64,000 nucleotides of DNA from NCBI RefSeq assembly GCF_000687475.1, contig NC_057316.1, forward strand, positions 5,394,001 to 5,458,000, read 5' to 3'. The position numbers were made by a program, and so were the translations under genes. Within the stretch, counting starts at the first letter, position 1. Every line of letters starts with the position of its first letter. The stretch comes from Ustilaginoidea virens. Lineage: Eukaryota > Ascomycota > Sordariomycetes > Hypocreales > Clavicipitaceae. This document shows, piece by piece, positions 1-12,430 of the stretch. The notes beneath the pieces were generated by a model. That model was not told the DNA's origin and searched no databases. It was given only the letters and a program-made list of their open reading frames with translations.

Positions 1-574
1 ATATGTATTGACCGACACCAGACACACCAGACACACCTGACAACAAGCAGCCGCAACACACTTTTGAGGGGCTATGTTGTCACTCCGTAGCACAGAGCTT
101 CAATGTTACTTGCTGCACCAAATGCCCCAGTTGCCCCAGTTGCCCCAGTTGCCTGGCTAGACCTTTCGCAGCAACCAGACCGCTACGGTTACGGAGTACA
201 ATATCCGAAACAATCGAGGCCAATCATGTCAATGCAATGTTTCCCCACAACCACATCAAAGTTCCTACAACTTCGACTCCATCGGACGATGCCTGCCCAG
301 CTTTATGGTTGTGTGTACGGGCTACCAGTAATCAAAGTATCCTAGTCAAGACCGACCCTGAGCAACGAGACTTACGACTTTTTCCATCCTTCCCTTCGCC
401 GCTCCTTACCCACTTCAGTATCCGCCAAGGGCCGGTGGCAAGGCATCTCTTGAAGCTGTGAAGCCGTGAAGGCTGTGACGGGGAAAAGGCCCAAGCATCC
501 CGCCATCAAGTTTTGGTGAAAGAACATTGAGGCAGAGGAATATATAAAAAAAAAGGGGGGGGGGACGAAGAACC
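1..574. other. Upstream region of THOC3, no gene seen
   Basis: No coding region could be supported here. It holds three copies of a 9-nt unit (CCCCAGTTG) at about 124-151, one TACGGAGTAC element at 190-199, and an A-run followed by a G-run at about 546-564, ending only some ten bases before the THOC3 start codon. Short open frames on both strands have no recognisable protein character. Confidence 0.6.
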
Positions 575-2168
575 ATGACACCAGTTCTAAGGGCCAGGCA
601 AAGCTTGCCAAAGGACCGGTTTTCAACGTACTTTGGGAATTTGCGCAGCCAGCCGTACAACGACCCGAACTCGGCAAGGGGGTTTTCGCATTCGTACGTT
701 TGAATATTCCTTTACATGGATACATGGGCTATTCTCTGCGCGGGATGCTAATAGTCGAAAGGTTTCGAACCATTGCGTGGAATCCGTTGGGGACTTTGGT
801 GGCGACAGGCTCATCAGACAAGACGCTGCGAGTCTGTAAGATTTGGCGGGTTTATTTCTTTCCGGCTAGCTGCTGAGTATGAGCTGAGAATTTTACTTGC
901 CCAGGGAACCCTGAAAAACCTCATGTCAAGTTTTCCACGGAACTCAAGGGTCACAATGCTTCCGTGGAGAAGGTTGCCTTCAACCCAACAAAGGACGCGG
1001 AGCTGTGTAGCGTGAGCGCTGATGGAGTGGTCAAGTTCTGGGATGTGCGGACCAAAGCCTGCTTCAACGAGGTTAAGGGCTTGGGGGAAGCGTTGAGTTT
1101 GGCCTGGGCGCCCGACGGGGAAACACTGGTTGTTGGGAACAAGGTGAGTGGCCCTTACATGGCCACGGGTTCGTCTTTTGCCTTGCCATTATCCCGATAT
1201 TTTCCCTTTTCCTTTTCCCTGCTCTCCCGCCTTCCCCGGGGCAAGAATTACCCCAAAGGAGAGAAGAGGGCCGGGTGGGATGAGACAGAAGACTGGGTGA
1301 CCGCCTGTGACGCATACAAGGCCGTTTTGTCGAGAGCTTCCGCAGAGCAAAAGTACCGTCCGCTAACTTATTCCGCCCCCAGACTGACAGCATATTCGTC
1401 CTGTCGCCCAGACAATCTACCCATCTTGCCATCCACCAGCAAAATGTTCCAACCAACCAAATCACGTTTTGCTATAGCGGCACCAAAGTATTCGTCACTA
1501 CCTCGGAAGGCAAGATTCGCATCCTCTCCTATCCGAGCTTCAAGCCAGCTCTCAGCGTTCAACATGGCGAAGAGGAGCAAGAGTTCATGCTCAACGGACA
1601 CACGTCGTCGTGCCTTACGGCGGAGATGCAACCAACGGCGAGGTATTTGGCTACAGGGGGCTCAGATTCCATCATTGCCTTGTGGGACACGAACGACTGG
1701 TTGTGTCAGCGTACGCTGACAAGAATGACGGGGCCGGTGAGGAGTATCAGTAAGCTTTGCTCCTTTTCCAGTGCCATTTCTTCTTTTTTTTTCTTTTTTT
1801 TTCTTTTTTTTTCGTGAGGTGTGCTGTTGCTCTACTGTTGTTGGGAAATTCTTGCTGCTGTTTCGACGTAGCCACTAACAGACTGGGAAACCCAGGCTTT
1901 ACGTTTGACGGGAGCTACATTGTTGGCGGCAGTGACGAAGGTACGTGTAACTTTTTCAACGCTGTTTCTGGGTACGGCGTCAAGCGTCGGCTGACTCTGG
2001 CTAGGCAATGGATTGGAAGTATCGCATGTGGAGACAGGAGAGCATGTTCATACGTTCAAAACGGCGGGATCGTGCCCAGTTGTAGCGTGGGCTCCAACCA
2101 GATATTGCTTGGCGTATAGTGATTTAGGGATTCTTCGCATCGTGGGAGTGGATGTGGATAGAAAGTGA
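575..2168 (+). CDS. THO complex subunit 3 (THOC3/Tex3), WD40 repeat protein
   Basis: Six exons: 575-693, 762-835, 905-1143, 1383-1749, 1896-1940 and 2005-2168, giving 335 aa. The introns start GTACGT, GTAAGA, GTGAGT, GTAAGC and GTACGT and end in AG, and the frame is kept at each junction. The product is a seven-bladed WD40 propeller; repeat motifs such as IAWNPLGTLVATGSSDKTLRVW, split by the second intron, and VSADGVVKFWDVRT are visible. Its N-terminus (LPKDRF, then QPYNDP) and C-terminal blade match the fungal THOC3/Tex3 family as I know it. THOC3 belongs to the THO/TREX complex, which couples transcription to mRNA packaging and nuclear export. The third intron carries T-runs. Start choice: the ATG at 575 gives the family N-terminus directly after an A/G homopolymer. 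Another WD40 protein is possible but less likely. Confidence 0.88.
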
Positions 2169-3574
2169 GTACCAGACGGCATGGAATGACTACTAGTGGC
2201 AGGGCAAATGACGGGCACGTCGCATTGTTTTGTCTGCGTTCTCGACACAGCAGTGAGCAGAGCGCACCTGTTCTTGTGTTCCCAGCGTCAGGTAACTGTA
2301 CGGAGTAAAGTGTAACATGATTCGCCGGCCTTTATCTCGCTTCCTTCTTTCGTCTTCGCCTTTGTACGTGGAATACACTACACGTACTCCGTACACGTAC
2401 TCCGTACACGGACGGGCTGTATTTGGGGAGAGCGGAAAGGACCCAGCAGTTTTGCTGTTGGCTGTGTCGGACATGCAGACATGCACGAGGTAGACCTGTC
2501 AGCGCGGCGCAATTCGGACCGCGTCGAGCAGACAGCTGTGCTTGGGAGATGGGAAAGCCGTTACTTGAAGACAGAGACGATAGAGGCCCCTCCGTCTCAT
2601 GCTTTGGTTGGCTTCCTTTCCCGAAAAGCTGAGACGAGGATCTGCAAATGTGAGTGAGTCACGACGGCCACGTGCTTGAGACAACGTCTGGCCTACGAAT
2701 TCCTCTCGACGAAGCACCTGTGTACAGAAGCAACGGGGACGGGATCATCGGTCTCGCATCTGTCCTCGGATCCATCATGCAAGCGAAAGGTTCAATGGTT
2801 GCCCAAGATGCTCGATAGAGTCGGAGACTCGGTGCTGGCCAAAGGCACTGAACGCAAGCAACCCCTGACCGGAAACCGGCCCTGGGTGAGTTGCGGTGCC
2901 CCGTAACGAAACTCTAACAGGGGCTAACGCGACACTACCCAGCCATGTCCTCTCTGAATGGGCAAGAGGCTTGTCTCTGGTGCGGGTTGTTTCTAGCGAA
3001 TGCGCCCAGAAAAGAAGGGTTGCAAGGCAGCCTGATGAGGAAGTCGTTGAATTTGGCGTCGGTACCGTTACATCGGGGTATCTGTCGGATGTCGTCGCCC
3101 CCTAAACAGGGGTACTGGTCCCTTGTCCAACGTTTCATCCTTGCCAAGGCTTGCAAAAGGGAAAGATTAGCAAGGAGGACACCGTCGTGGTGGTGGTTAA
3201 CACTCGCGTGAAGCTTTCAAGTCCTGGAATGCAACGACGAGATGGCAGCAAGCCCTTTCCTTCAGGACCTGAAGACGCGCGGCGCAAACAAAAAGTCGGG
3301 ACAAGTTCGGAACAAAGTCGGGGCAAGGTCGGCAGCGAAGGGTACATGGGAATATGAAAAAATCTGTGGTCTGCCTTTCATCACGGGATGGCACGTACTG
3401 CGTTGCTATGGTCAGAGTAAACGAACGATGTTGATGTCATCCTCGCTTACGCAGGTCGTCGCTGACGGGCTTGGCAGTTGTGCCCTATGCGACTTGCAGG
3501 AAATAATACTCCGTACCGAGGATCAAAATAAAACAAGAGTGTGGGGAGAGGACAGTGGAAAGAGCGGGAAGAGA

Positions 3575-3735
3575 CGAGGAGAGGGAGAGGGAGAGGGAGA
3601 GGGAGAAACAAGAGAAAAAAGAGAAAAAAGAGGAAAAAGAGGAAAAAGAGGAAAAAGAGGAAAAAGAGGAAAAAAAAAGAGAAAAAAGAGAAAAAAGAGG
3701 AAAAAGAGGGAAAAAATAAATAAATAAATAAATCA
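3575..3735. repeat. Purine-rich tandem tract (GGGAGA then AGAGGAAAA units)
   Basis: One strand is almost pure purine for about 150 bases: GAGAGG units pass into AGAGGAAAA units and end in a short AAAT repeat. Such polypurine tracts can form triplex DNA; no gene is implied. Confidence 0.85.
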
Positions 3736-4636
3736 GTCAGGAATCACATTTTGTCCTTCTTTCCAAGTACTCCGTACGCCATCGCAGCTTAGAGAAGCCA
3801 ACTTGGCGATATGATATTGGTAAGACTCTAATGTTCTCGTCGTCAAGTTTGCTTATAATCAGCAAGCAGGGTGGCTCGGACCCCACGATAAATTCACATT
3901 CTCACCTCAAGCCCGTCCGTCCTATCCCACGGTTATCCGATCTTTGGCCTCCCCAGGGCGATTGTTGCAGACTCCAGAGTCCAGACCGTTCCGCCACTCC
4001 CCTCCGAAGCAATAATTGGTGCCGAGGCGTTTCCCGCGTTGGACTGAGTGCCGCCTTCTGGCTTAGCAACATCGGCACCACCGCCCCACCCTCTCCCCAC
4101 CAACTCCCTCCATCCCCTAGCTCTTCTCTGATAGGCCACCATATCAGCGCTCCTATGTTCAAGGCCAGTGGGCGCTGCACTGACTCCCCTAACGGGTGCT
4201 ACGAGGTACATAAGGTATGTACTCACCCACCTCCTAAGGTAAGGTATGTACCTAGGTACCACCTACCTAGGTAGGTTCCTGGTATGTTAGGCTAGCTGCC
4301 CCGTGCCCATCTCCCCAGCGCCTCCCCCGGCACAGCATGCTGCTGTGCAGTCAACTGGTCGGGGCCAGCTGGTTCAACTGCTGGGGGGTCAGTTGGCCCC
4401 AGCCGGCTCCATGCGCTCCGTCAGCTTCGATTGACAACTCTTTTATCCCAACACACAAGGTCCCCATTTCCAATGTTCCCAAGACGCATTCATTCTCCCT
4501 CGACGGCAAAATTGGAATTACCTAGCCATCACCGCCGACACGTCTTTCGGTTCTCGCCGCCGCGTCACAGACACCCCCCGCCGGGGAGCACCCTGACCGC
4601 CCGCATCGTCATCCCACGTGGTGAGGCTACGCCGTC

Positions 4637-4678
4637 GCCAGTTGCCAGTTGCCAGTTGCCAGTTGCCAGTCGCCAGTC
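4637..4678 (+). repeat. 7-nt tandem array, unit GCCAGTT
   Basis: Six units with a period of exactly seven bases, the last two GCCAGTC. A second short 7-nt pattern (CCCGCCG) follows at about 4687. It lies about 140 bp upstream of the ATG of the Zn2Cys6 regulator, so probably in its promoter or 5' leader. Confidence 0.9.
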
Positions 4679-4814
4679 GCCGACCGCCCGCCGCCCGCCG
4701 CAGTAGTGCTCTCTCTAACGGCTCACCAACGCATCAAAGCCAATCGAACCCCCTCCCCCACCGGCACAACGACAATCCTCAACAGCGCAACACCATACAT
4801 ATTGGCGGTCGACC

Positions 4815-7800
4815 ATGGTCGGCTCTCTGGACGACTGCGGCTCGCCGAGCAATGGTATCGGTATCGGCAACCAGACTGTCACCGTGCGGGACACTGTCCC
4901 CGACAATTCTAGCGTCCCTAAACCGAAAAGACTGGCCTGCATGATTTGCCGGAAGCGCAAGCTCAAGTGTGACGGGGTTCGTCCAAGCTGCAGCACTTGC
5001 TCGAGGTTAGGCCATCCATGCGCCTATGACGAACAACGACGAAAGAGTGGCCCCAAGAGAGGATATGTCAAGGCCCTGGAGGAGCGGCTAAGTGAGCATC
5101 ATCATTCTCATCCCTTTCCCCTCTGCAGCAAAACAACTTGCCGTTTCCTCGTTCGGTTGAGGCATCGCCTAGGCGGAAAGAAGAAGAAGAAGAAGAAGAA
5201 GAAGAAGAAGAAAAGAAGACAACAAGGGGCAATCTGTGAAGCAAGATGCTAACTCAGCTGGTACGATTCAGAGCAAGTCGAAACTATGCTAAAGACCCAA
5301 GATCCCGCGCCACCCAAAACCCCCAACCCCGGCACCAAAAGCATAAGCGTGCCGATGCCTCGGACGCATAATGCCACATCAGCAACACCGAACCTGGGCG
5401 TCAGCAACCCGTCAATAGGCCTCGGCCCCGAACGCGACATAGACAGGTGGCAGCAGCAATTCGGTGGGGAATCGCCTCAAGGCGCCACCATGGACGATTT
5501 CAACTTTAATTCGAGCATCGGCATGCCCATGGACAATGTCGGCGAAGGAAACTTTACCTGGGAAATGATAGGTCTCGGCCTCGAAGAACCCTTGCCCCCT
5601 CAAGAAACAATCGATGAACTCCATCAGGTATACTTTGAAAAGGTTCATCCTTCCATGCCCATGATCCATCGGTATCGATACCTTGCCGCCATGAACTTGT
5701 ACGTTCACCGAACCCACGCTGCATTGTTCCTCGCGTTTTGATCAAACTCCAGGTTCGGCCGTTGGCCTTTGCTGATGGGAATGAAACCAGAGCCCCGAAT
5801 CAGCGACCACCAGTATGCTTGCGATATGCCATGTGGACCTTGGCATGCTCCATTACTGACAAGTACTCCGACTTGAAAGACCTGTTTTACCACAGGGCTC
5901 GCAAGTATGTCGAAGCCGACTACATCAGGGGTTATGGTGAGCACATGATTTCAGTGGCGCACTGCCAGACACACACTCTTCTGGCAGCCTATGAGATGAA
6001 GATGATGTACTTTCCGCGTGCATGGATCAACACGGGCTCAGCTGTCCGTCTGGCTCAGATGTAAGTACTGGCCAATGAGTGAAGGACGACTCGCTGCTGA
6101 CTCGTTGTCTCTCTGCTCAGGACTGGGCTCCATCGATTGGACGGTACTGGGTTGGACGTGAAGCAATGTTTGCCACCACCCAAAGATTGGACCGAACGAG
6201 AAGAACGACGTCGCACCTTCTGGATGGCTTTTTGTGAGGATCGCTATGCCAGTATCGGCACTGGATGGCCAATGACGATTGACGAGAGGGACATCATGAC
6301 CAAAATGCCTTCGTCGGAAGAAGCATACGACATGAGCCGTCCGGAGCAGACGCAAACGCTGGCGGAGTGTACCGCTCCGTCTGGCGCCGCAAAGCTGTCG
6401 TCCTTTGGCGGAGTTGTGCTGATGGCGAGCTTGTTTGGCCGCAATCTGGTGCATCTTCATCGATCCGACGAAGACGACCTCGATCATGACTTGAACGGGC
6501 CTTTCTGGAAGCGACACCGCCAATTGGACAGCATTCTTCTCAACACCTCACTTGGCCTCCCCATCCATCTCAAGCTCCCTTCGGGCCTGTCCAATCCCAA
6601 CGTCATCTTCACCAACATGAGCATTCATACATCAACAATTTGTCTACACCAAGCAGCGATATTCAAGGCGGATAAGAACAAGCTGGCCGCCTCGGTCAGT
6701 TCAGAAAGTAAGGTGCGGTGTATCACAGCCGCAAATGAAATCGCAAGCATCATGAGAACGATATCGCACATGGACCTCTCGGCGGTACGTGTCCTTCCTC
6801 TCCTGTCTCTCTGGGAAGTAAAGAAAAGAGGAAGGGGTATGGGAAAAAACAGAAACAAAGGGAAAGGAGAAGAGAGAGGGGGGGGGTGCGGGCTGTGGGG
6901 GGAAGAGAGGAAGAAGAAGAGGAGGAGGGAGGAAGGAAGGAAATATTCGCGAACGATAAGAGCTAACCCAGTTTTCAGATGAACCCATTCATTTCTTTCT
7001 GCCTCTATGTTGCTGCTCGGGTTTTCGTTCAATATCTCAAGAGCCGCCCAGACGACGATCAAACCGCCGACTCGTTACAATTCCTCTTGTCAGCGATGAG
7101 TGCCTTGAAACGAAGAAACCCACTAACAGAGTCGTTTTTGGTACAGCTTGATATTGACTTTGAAGCCTTGGCTGTTCGCATCCCGAAATTGCGAAATGCA
7201 TTCCCTCGCTCTGGTGATAGCGTACGTGACCCGGCCGCACTTTTTGCTCCCTTTTTTCCCTATCCGTCGTTGTCCTCTGTCGCGATTCTAATCAGTGAAG
7301 CAGCCTCATGTGGGCGGTAGGAAAGATGACAATGGTGGTCGTCTGTGCACCGATCCTGAAACGATTCAAGGCATGATGGCCTACCAGTCAGAATGTCATT
7401 TCGTAGAAGGCACGGGGGACGACGGAAACCCAGCCAACGCACATGACACGGCCGAGAGCCTCTGCGACAATGTGGGGAGGGGGACGGCTTCCAGCGGCGG
7501 TCTCGGCGGGCCGGCTTGGCTCTCGGCAAGCCGAGGCTCTGCGACAGTCCTGACACCCAGCTCTGGTGCCATGTACGAGAAGAGTGGCGAAGGTCAAGAC
7601 GGGCAAGGATCATCAGATGCCGGACAATCGAACGGTCCAACGCCAAACTCCAGCGGGGCCGGCTCAGACGCAAGACCGCACCTGGCTTCGGGAATGGGCG
7701 CCGCGAGGCAAGAAAATGCCTTCAACCCGAGTCCGATATCTCCTCACCCCAGCATCATCAACACAGGCGGGCCCATGGATGCCAACGCTCACCAAAATTT

Positions 7801-8032
7801 CTTCGCGCAAGCCAGCGGCTACAACATGGGGCCCGGCCTGGCTGGACAACAGCAAAGCAGCGGTTTCGCAATGGCGGCAAACGGGTGGACCGATATGAAT
7901 GGCCCGCCTCCACCCGCCGCCATGACGCCTGTCGGCGAAGGGGTACTCCGGGCGTTGATGAACATGGGACCCATGGACGCCATGGATTTGTCGGCCTGGG
8001 ACTCGGGACAGGACAGTGCGATGAGAGGTTGA
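4815..8032 (+). CDS. Zn2Cys6 fungal-specific transcription factor
   Basis: Six exons: 4815-5091, 5272-5698, 5791-6060, 6121-6784, 6979-7221 and 7304-8032 (the last acceptor could be 7301), giving about 869 aa. Residues 42-69 form a binuclear zinc cluster with spacing C-x2-C-x6-C-x6-C-x2-C-x6-C, followed by a basic linker (KSGPKRGYVK) and a short coiled coil (KALEERLKQVETMLK). The middle part, from about residue 190 to 400, matches the fungal-specific regulatory domain (PF04082 type), including RRRTFWMAFCEDRYASIGTG. The C-terminal third is Gly/Ser/Pro/Asn/Met-rich, typical of an activation region. It is a nuclear DNA-binding regulator; the target pathway cannot be read from the sequence. Database labels such as xylanolytic activator are often attached to this layout, but the zinc cluster is not that of XlnR. 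Introns 1 and 4 carry AGA and GGA/GAA microsatellites. Confidence 0.88.
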
Positions 8033-8633
8033 ACCGAGCCAAGCTCTCGGTACCCGCTCTCGACTTGGCAGGGTGGCAAGGTTTCGCGGCAACTGTGTCG
8101 GAAGTTGCAGCAGGTGCGGACCCTGAGTTGGGTATGTATGTCGGGATTAGAAGCGAGGGGGTGGGTGCATTAGGAACGCGGCGCATTCGGCTTGGACGAC
8201 GTTGAGGCGCGCGGCAACGACGCGCCTTTCTTTCCTGTTAGGTTTCTCTGATCAACGTTTTCCATCATTTCTGAATTTCTGGATCCGCCTCTTGTTTTCC
8301 CCTTTTGCCGTGCTGCTCGTCTCTGGGACGAGTTTTGTTTCGCAGCTGTACCGTACCACACGAGAGAGAAATTGGCGGGCTGGTTTTTGTCACGCGTTTT
8401 TCTGGATGAGCTCCGAGATGACATGCATCGACGTTGAGCAGGGCGTGAAACGTGTGCCAGCTCGTCTTGGGTATCGCAATCGCAACTATGCTAGCCGCCA
8501 AACATGAATTGTACATGAACAGTCTCGACGTGAGTTTGTTTCTCAAGGGAACGAAGAAGGGAAAAAAATGAAAAAAAAAAAAAAAAAAAAGGGGGCAAAC
8601 AGGGGCAAGAACACACGCATCACGATGGATGTG
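8033..8633. other. Convergent intergenic region
   Basis: This holds the 3' ends of the Zn2Cys6 gene (+) and the MFS transporter gene (-). It contains an A-run at about 8571-8590. No separate gene was seen. Confidence 0.6.
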
Positions 8634-11025
8634 CTACGGCAACAGTGTCTCTTGGCGCTGATGTAATCCCCTCCTCTTCAGACTCTTCTTGCGATTCTCC
8701 CTCAGATTGTCCCACTTGTCTTCAACCGTCACCGTCTCGCCGTTTTGCCGTGCCCTTTCTCTGCCCTCACCCAGCTCCTCCAGATCCTTGGTCTCCAAGA
8801 TGCTCTTGCCGTCGTCCTCCACCACGCGCTGGACGTCGGGCAGAAAGAGCCACGAGAAGAGAGCCCCCGTGGCGGCGACGGAGCCGAACAGGAGGAAGAT
8901 GAGGCCCTGCCTCGTGTCGCTCTTGAATGTCGAGTTGATGCCATACACCAGCAGCACGGCTACGATGCTGCCGAGCTTGCCGGCGGCAGCGGAGATGCCG
9001 TGGCAGGTGCACCGGTAGCACGTAGGGAAGATTTCGGCCGGAATGATGAACGTCAGCGTGTTTGCGCCTTTGAGAGAGAAAGTGACACCATGACACGTTA
9101 GCTTTTCTGAATATGAGTATGCCGGGAAGCTCAGTGACGGGAGCAACATGAAGAAAAAAAAAAAAAAAAAAAAAAAAAAACAGAAAAAAGGAAAGGAACG
9201 GGCGACAGGCAGACAGCAGGCAGACGACAGGCAGACAGGCAGACGATAGATGCTGCCAAGGCCCGCTGAACGTACCAAAGTTGAAAACAAAATGACAAAT
9301 CGCAACGCAAACGGCCGTCGCCGGGGCAGCAGCTGTCCGATGAACTGCATAGTAAACACCCCCGGTAATGATGAGACACACCGCCAGGATGAGGAAGGAT
9401 GCGGTGAGCCAGCGTCGTCGAGGAAGACGGTTCGCAAAGTATATGAAGCAAACGCTTCCGGCGACGGATGCGATGGACACTGTCAACAAGTAATGCATGG
9501 CTTGGTTAATCAGGACATCGTAGATCGTGGCACACGGGTCCCAGATATTGGTCTGCCACAGGGGCATTCTTGTCTTGGCCCACTGAGGGACGGTAGGATG
9601 CCCCCCAGGTATTGATGACCGCCAGCACTCAAGTCGGCCATCTAGGGGCACGAGTTCTCCCGTAGCCCACATCTCGGACAATGTCTTCCTGTTATCCAAG
9701 GAGACGCCAAAGAAGCTGACGTCGAGGAAGAACCACGTCATGGCCGTTCCTAACAGATAGTGCCAGTTGCGGTCTCGGATGAAGTAGTTGTACAGGTCTT
9801 GCCTGGAGAACTGAATCGGCGCGGGCCGCGGTGATGCCTCGGAGTGCAAAGTATTTTGACTCTGCAGGTGAGGGCCGCCGACTCCCGACGGCGTTCCGTA
9901 CACCCGCTGGGTGTTGAGGAGAGCCACGTCGGGCTTTTTGCGAACTTCGAGGCTGTACAGGCCGCAGTCGTAGAGGAAGAACCTGAATATAATGGCCAGG
10001 AGAGCCGGTATTGCTCCTGAGCCGATGACAATACGCCATACACCGTCGACGGCTTGGCGACATTCGTCCTGATGCGCAGAGTTGAGGCCACACTGCAAGC
10101 TCCGTAGCTTCTTTGCGCTTCCAAGGCCCAGCAACACCCAGAGTCCCACCAACTGCGCCAGCGCTTGTCCGATGGGTTGCATGAGGAATACGCTCGAGAG
10201 CATCGTTGCTCTTGATTGAGTGCTAGACCACTCTGAAGTAATCACGGCACTGAGGGGATATTCGGCGCCGATGCCTAGAATGCGGCATCAGCCTCCAGTG
10301 TCTCTCTCTCTCTCTCTCTCCCTCTCTCTCTCTTTCTCTCTCCCCCGCCCCCCCCCCCTTTTTTTTCTTTCTCATGGGCACAAGTCGGCCTGCTGTACGT
10401 ACCAATTCCCATGACAAATCGCCACCATACGAAGAGGCCGGTGAATGATAGATTGTCAACTCCGCGACTACACGTTGCGGCCCCTAGGGTCGGAACAATC
10501 ACCAGCACCAGCTCGATTCCGTATAACCGCGTCCGCCCAAAGTAGTCGGCGAGAAATCCAAAGAGCAATTGGCCCACCACGGAACCCAAGAGGGTGGAAA
10601 TATTGATCAGCAGGCTGCACCATTGTCCACCATCTGGAAAATAAACAAAAGCGATCGAGGAGAATATGACGTTTGTGGAGAACAAGTTATATCTACAACG
10701 GGGCATGGCACCTCACTCATCAGCTCACGTGCTCGAGTTGTGGCCAACGTTTCGGACATTGTGAAATTGTACGTACGAATCCGTCAGAAACCCTGAAGCT
10801 GCAACTCCCCAGATCCGCAGGTTCCATGAGTTTAGATCGAGTTCGTAGCGAAGCTGATGGCGATCCTATGAGAAAGAAACAAGGCAAGAACGGGTCAACA
10901 AAGGGGTGCTTTCACCATCTCCGCGGAAACTCTCTGACCTGTTTATCTTGCGAAGACAGAGCAGAGCTATCAGAACCGAGAAATCCCCGATTCGTTCTCC
11001 GAGACGACGCCAGATCTGAGGGCAT
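8634..11025 (-). CDS. MFS transporter of the phosphate:H+ symporter type (Pho84/Git1-like)
   Basis: Five exons on the minus strand: 11025-10939, 10865-10777, 10692-10403, 10274-9276 and 9067-8634, giving 632 aa. The protein has about twelve membrane segments and the PHS-family marks: [17 protein letters not shown] in helix 1, the MFS loop [11 protein letters not shown], and [18 protein letters not shown] after helix 4. A long hydrophilic loop lies between the two halves, and the C-terminal tail is charged. The family carries inorganic phosphate or glycerophosphodiesters with protons across the plasma membrane. GAEYPLS here differs from the GGDYPLS of Pho84, so the substrate is left open between phosphate and glycerophospho-compounds. 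The start ATG at 11025 gives a short cytosolic N-terminus. The third and fourth introns hold a GA/CT repeat and a homopolymer. Confidence 0.85.
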
Positions 11026-11518
11026 GCTGTGATTTAAAAGAAAGCTGGGTGGTTGCCTAATCTCGGGGGGACACCGTTGCTGTTGGTAGGGGATGCGTAA
11101 AGCGTGCGGAAGTATCACGGTACTGTCGGTCTGAAGCCGTCGCTGCGGAATGTAAACCCTGAAAAATCACAGACGGATTGCCGAATAATGGCCCGACGAA
11201 AAGAGAAGAAGACGCACAAGTTTCCACGGAATATCATGGACAAAGGTAGTCTATTGCAGTCTGCCAGAAGGGAAGAGGCTGCAGGATGCTAACTTGGGAT
11301 GGGCCGGACAAGACGAAAGTGAACTTGAGAGACACAACCGACAGAACAATACACGAACAGTTCCATCGTCCGCAGGGGGGCTTGACAAAAGGATTACATA
11401 GTTGGGACTTGGCAGACAACGACAACACGAACTGACAATGAGGCCGGTGAAATCTGTCTCCCGGGGGGGACGGAGAGGGTGGGGGGGGAGGGGGGGGCAC
11501 CTGGTAGGTTTAACGGCA

Positions 11519-11695
11519 AGCAAGCAAGAGGTAGGCACCTGCCAGGTACCAGGTAGGTAGGTTGGTAGGTAGGTAGATAGGTAGGTACCTGGTAGGTCAG
11601 AGGCAGGTAGGTTATGTTAGAGGTAGGAAGTAGTGTTAGAGGTACCTAAGGTAGTTGGTAGCTGCCTAACCTAAGGTACTTGCCTGGTAGGAGTT
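11519..11695. repeat. TAGGTA/GGTACC-type cluster
   Basis: About 175 bases dominated by GGTAGGTA and its variants with GGTACC and CCTAAGG palindromes. The same vocabulary recurs at 13588, 14170-14425, 26131, 51297, 53340-53460, 61137 and 61604. Period four is only approximate, so it is not a simple microsatellite. Confidence 0.85.
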
Positions 11696-12376
11696 AAGGT
11701 GCCGATTGCGGGTTACCAGAGCCAAACTGCCTCTTGTTGGCTGCCGACGAGACTCGCTTATCAGTTTCCACGGAATCCCAGATCCCCTCTGAGAGTCCGC
11801 CCAGAAACACTTTGCTCTGGCAGAGCAGAGACTGCATGTGAAGAGCAGGGCTCGGGAGTCCAGCCGCTACAGTAGAGTCCGCAGACGAGGGAGCTTGCCA
11901 GACCCTCCTTGCCCGACGCATCCTTTAAGAAGGGCCCAGACTTTCTGCAGGTCCCTGACAAGGGACATGGGCCAATCAGAGCAAGGCCTGGTGGGCGGCC
12001 CATGATGTCTCGGGAATAATGCCCAGGCTGCGACGCTGTGCTGGCTGCGCTGTTCTGCACTGTTCTGCACTGTGCTGCACTGTGCACTGTGGAAAGTCCT
12101 TCGCCTCGACGTGGGTAACCCGCACAACCCCCATCCTTCCAGACTCCTCCTACATGCTACATTTCAGGAAACCTTCCAGATCCGCAGCCCGGTCCCTGCA
12201 AGGAAGCGTGCTGATCCCTGGACAGACATTGATGGCTTTGGCGAATCCGCCTTTGCCGCAGCGGGTTATCCAAGTATTTCTTTTGCCAATTGGCTACCCG
12301 CACCCTGCAAGGTAAGCAAGCGACCTGTTGAGCACGAAAGAAGGGGGAAAAAGGAAGGGGGAGAAAAAAGAAAGGG

Positions 12377-12380
<4 letters not shown>

Positions 12381-12426
<46 letters not shown>
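12381..12426. repeat. (GA)23 dinucleotide repeat
   Basis: A perfect GA run of 46 bases in intergenic DNA, preceded by a purine-rich stretch. Confidence 0.95.

Positions 12427-12430
<4 letters not shown>

Larger units (their letters stand above)
2169..4814. other. Intergenic region between THOC3 and the Zn2Cys6 gene
   Basis: No gene recognised in 2.6 kb. It contains several TACTCCGTA/TACGGAGTA elements (2299, two near 2383-2407, 3507, 3768), a purine tract at 3575-3730, a TAGGTA/CCTAGG cluster at about 4200-4275 and a 7-nt repeat at 4637-4678. The last part, rich in C and CT, is probably promoter and 5' leader of the regulator gene at 4815. The open frame over the purine tract is low complexity and was not called. 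Confidence 0.6.

Noticed and set aside
3242..3727. 161-codon frame ending in Lys/Arg-rich repeats
   Set aside because: Its second half is the purine tract; the first half is not protein-like.
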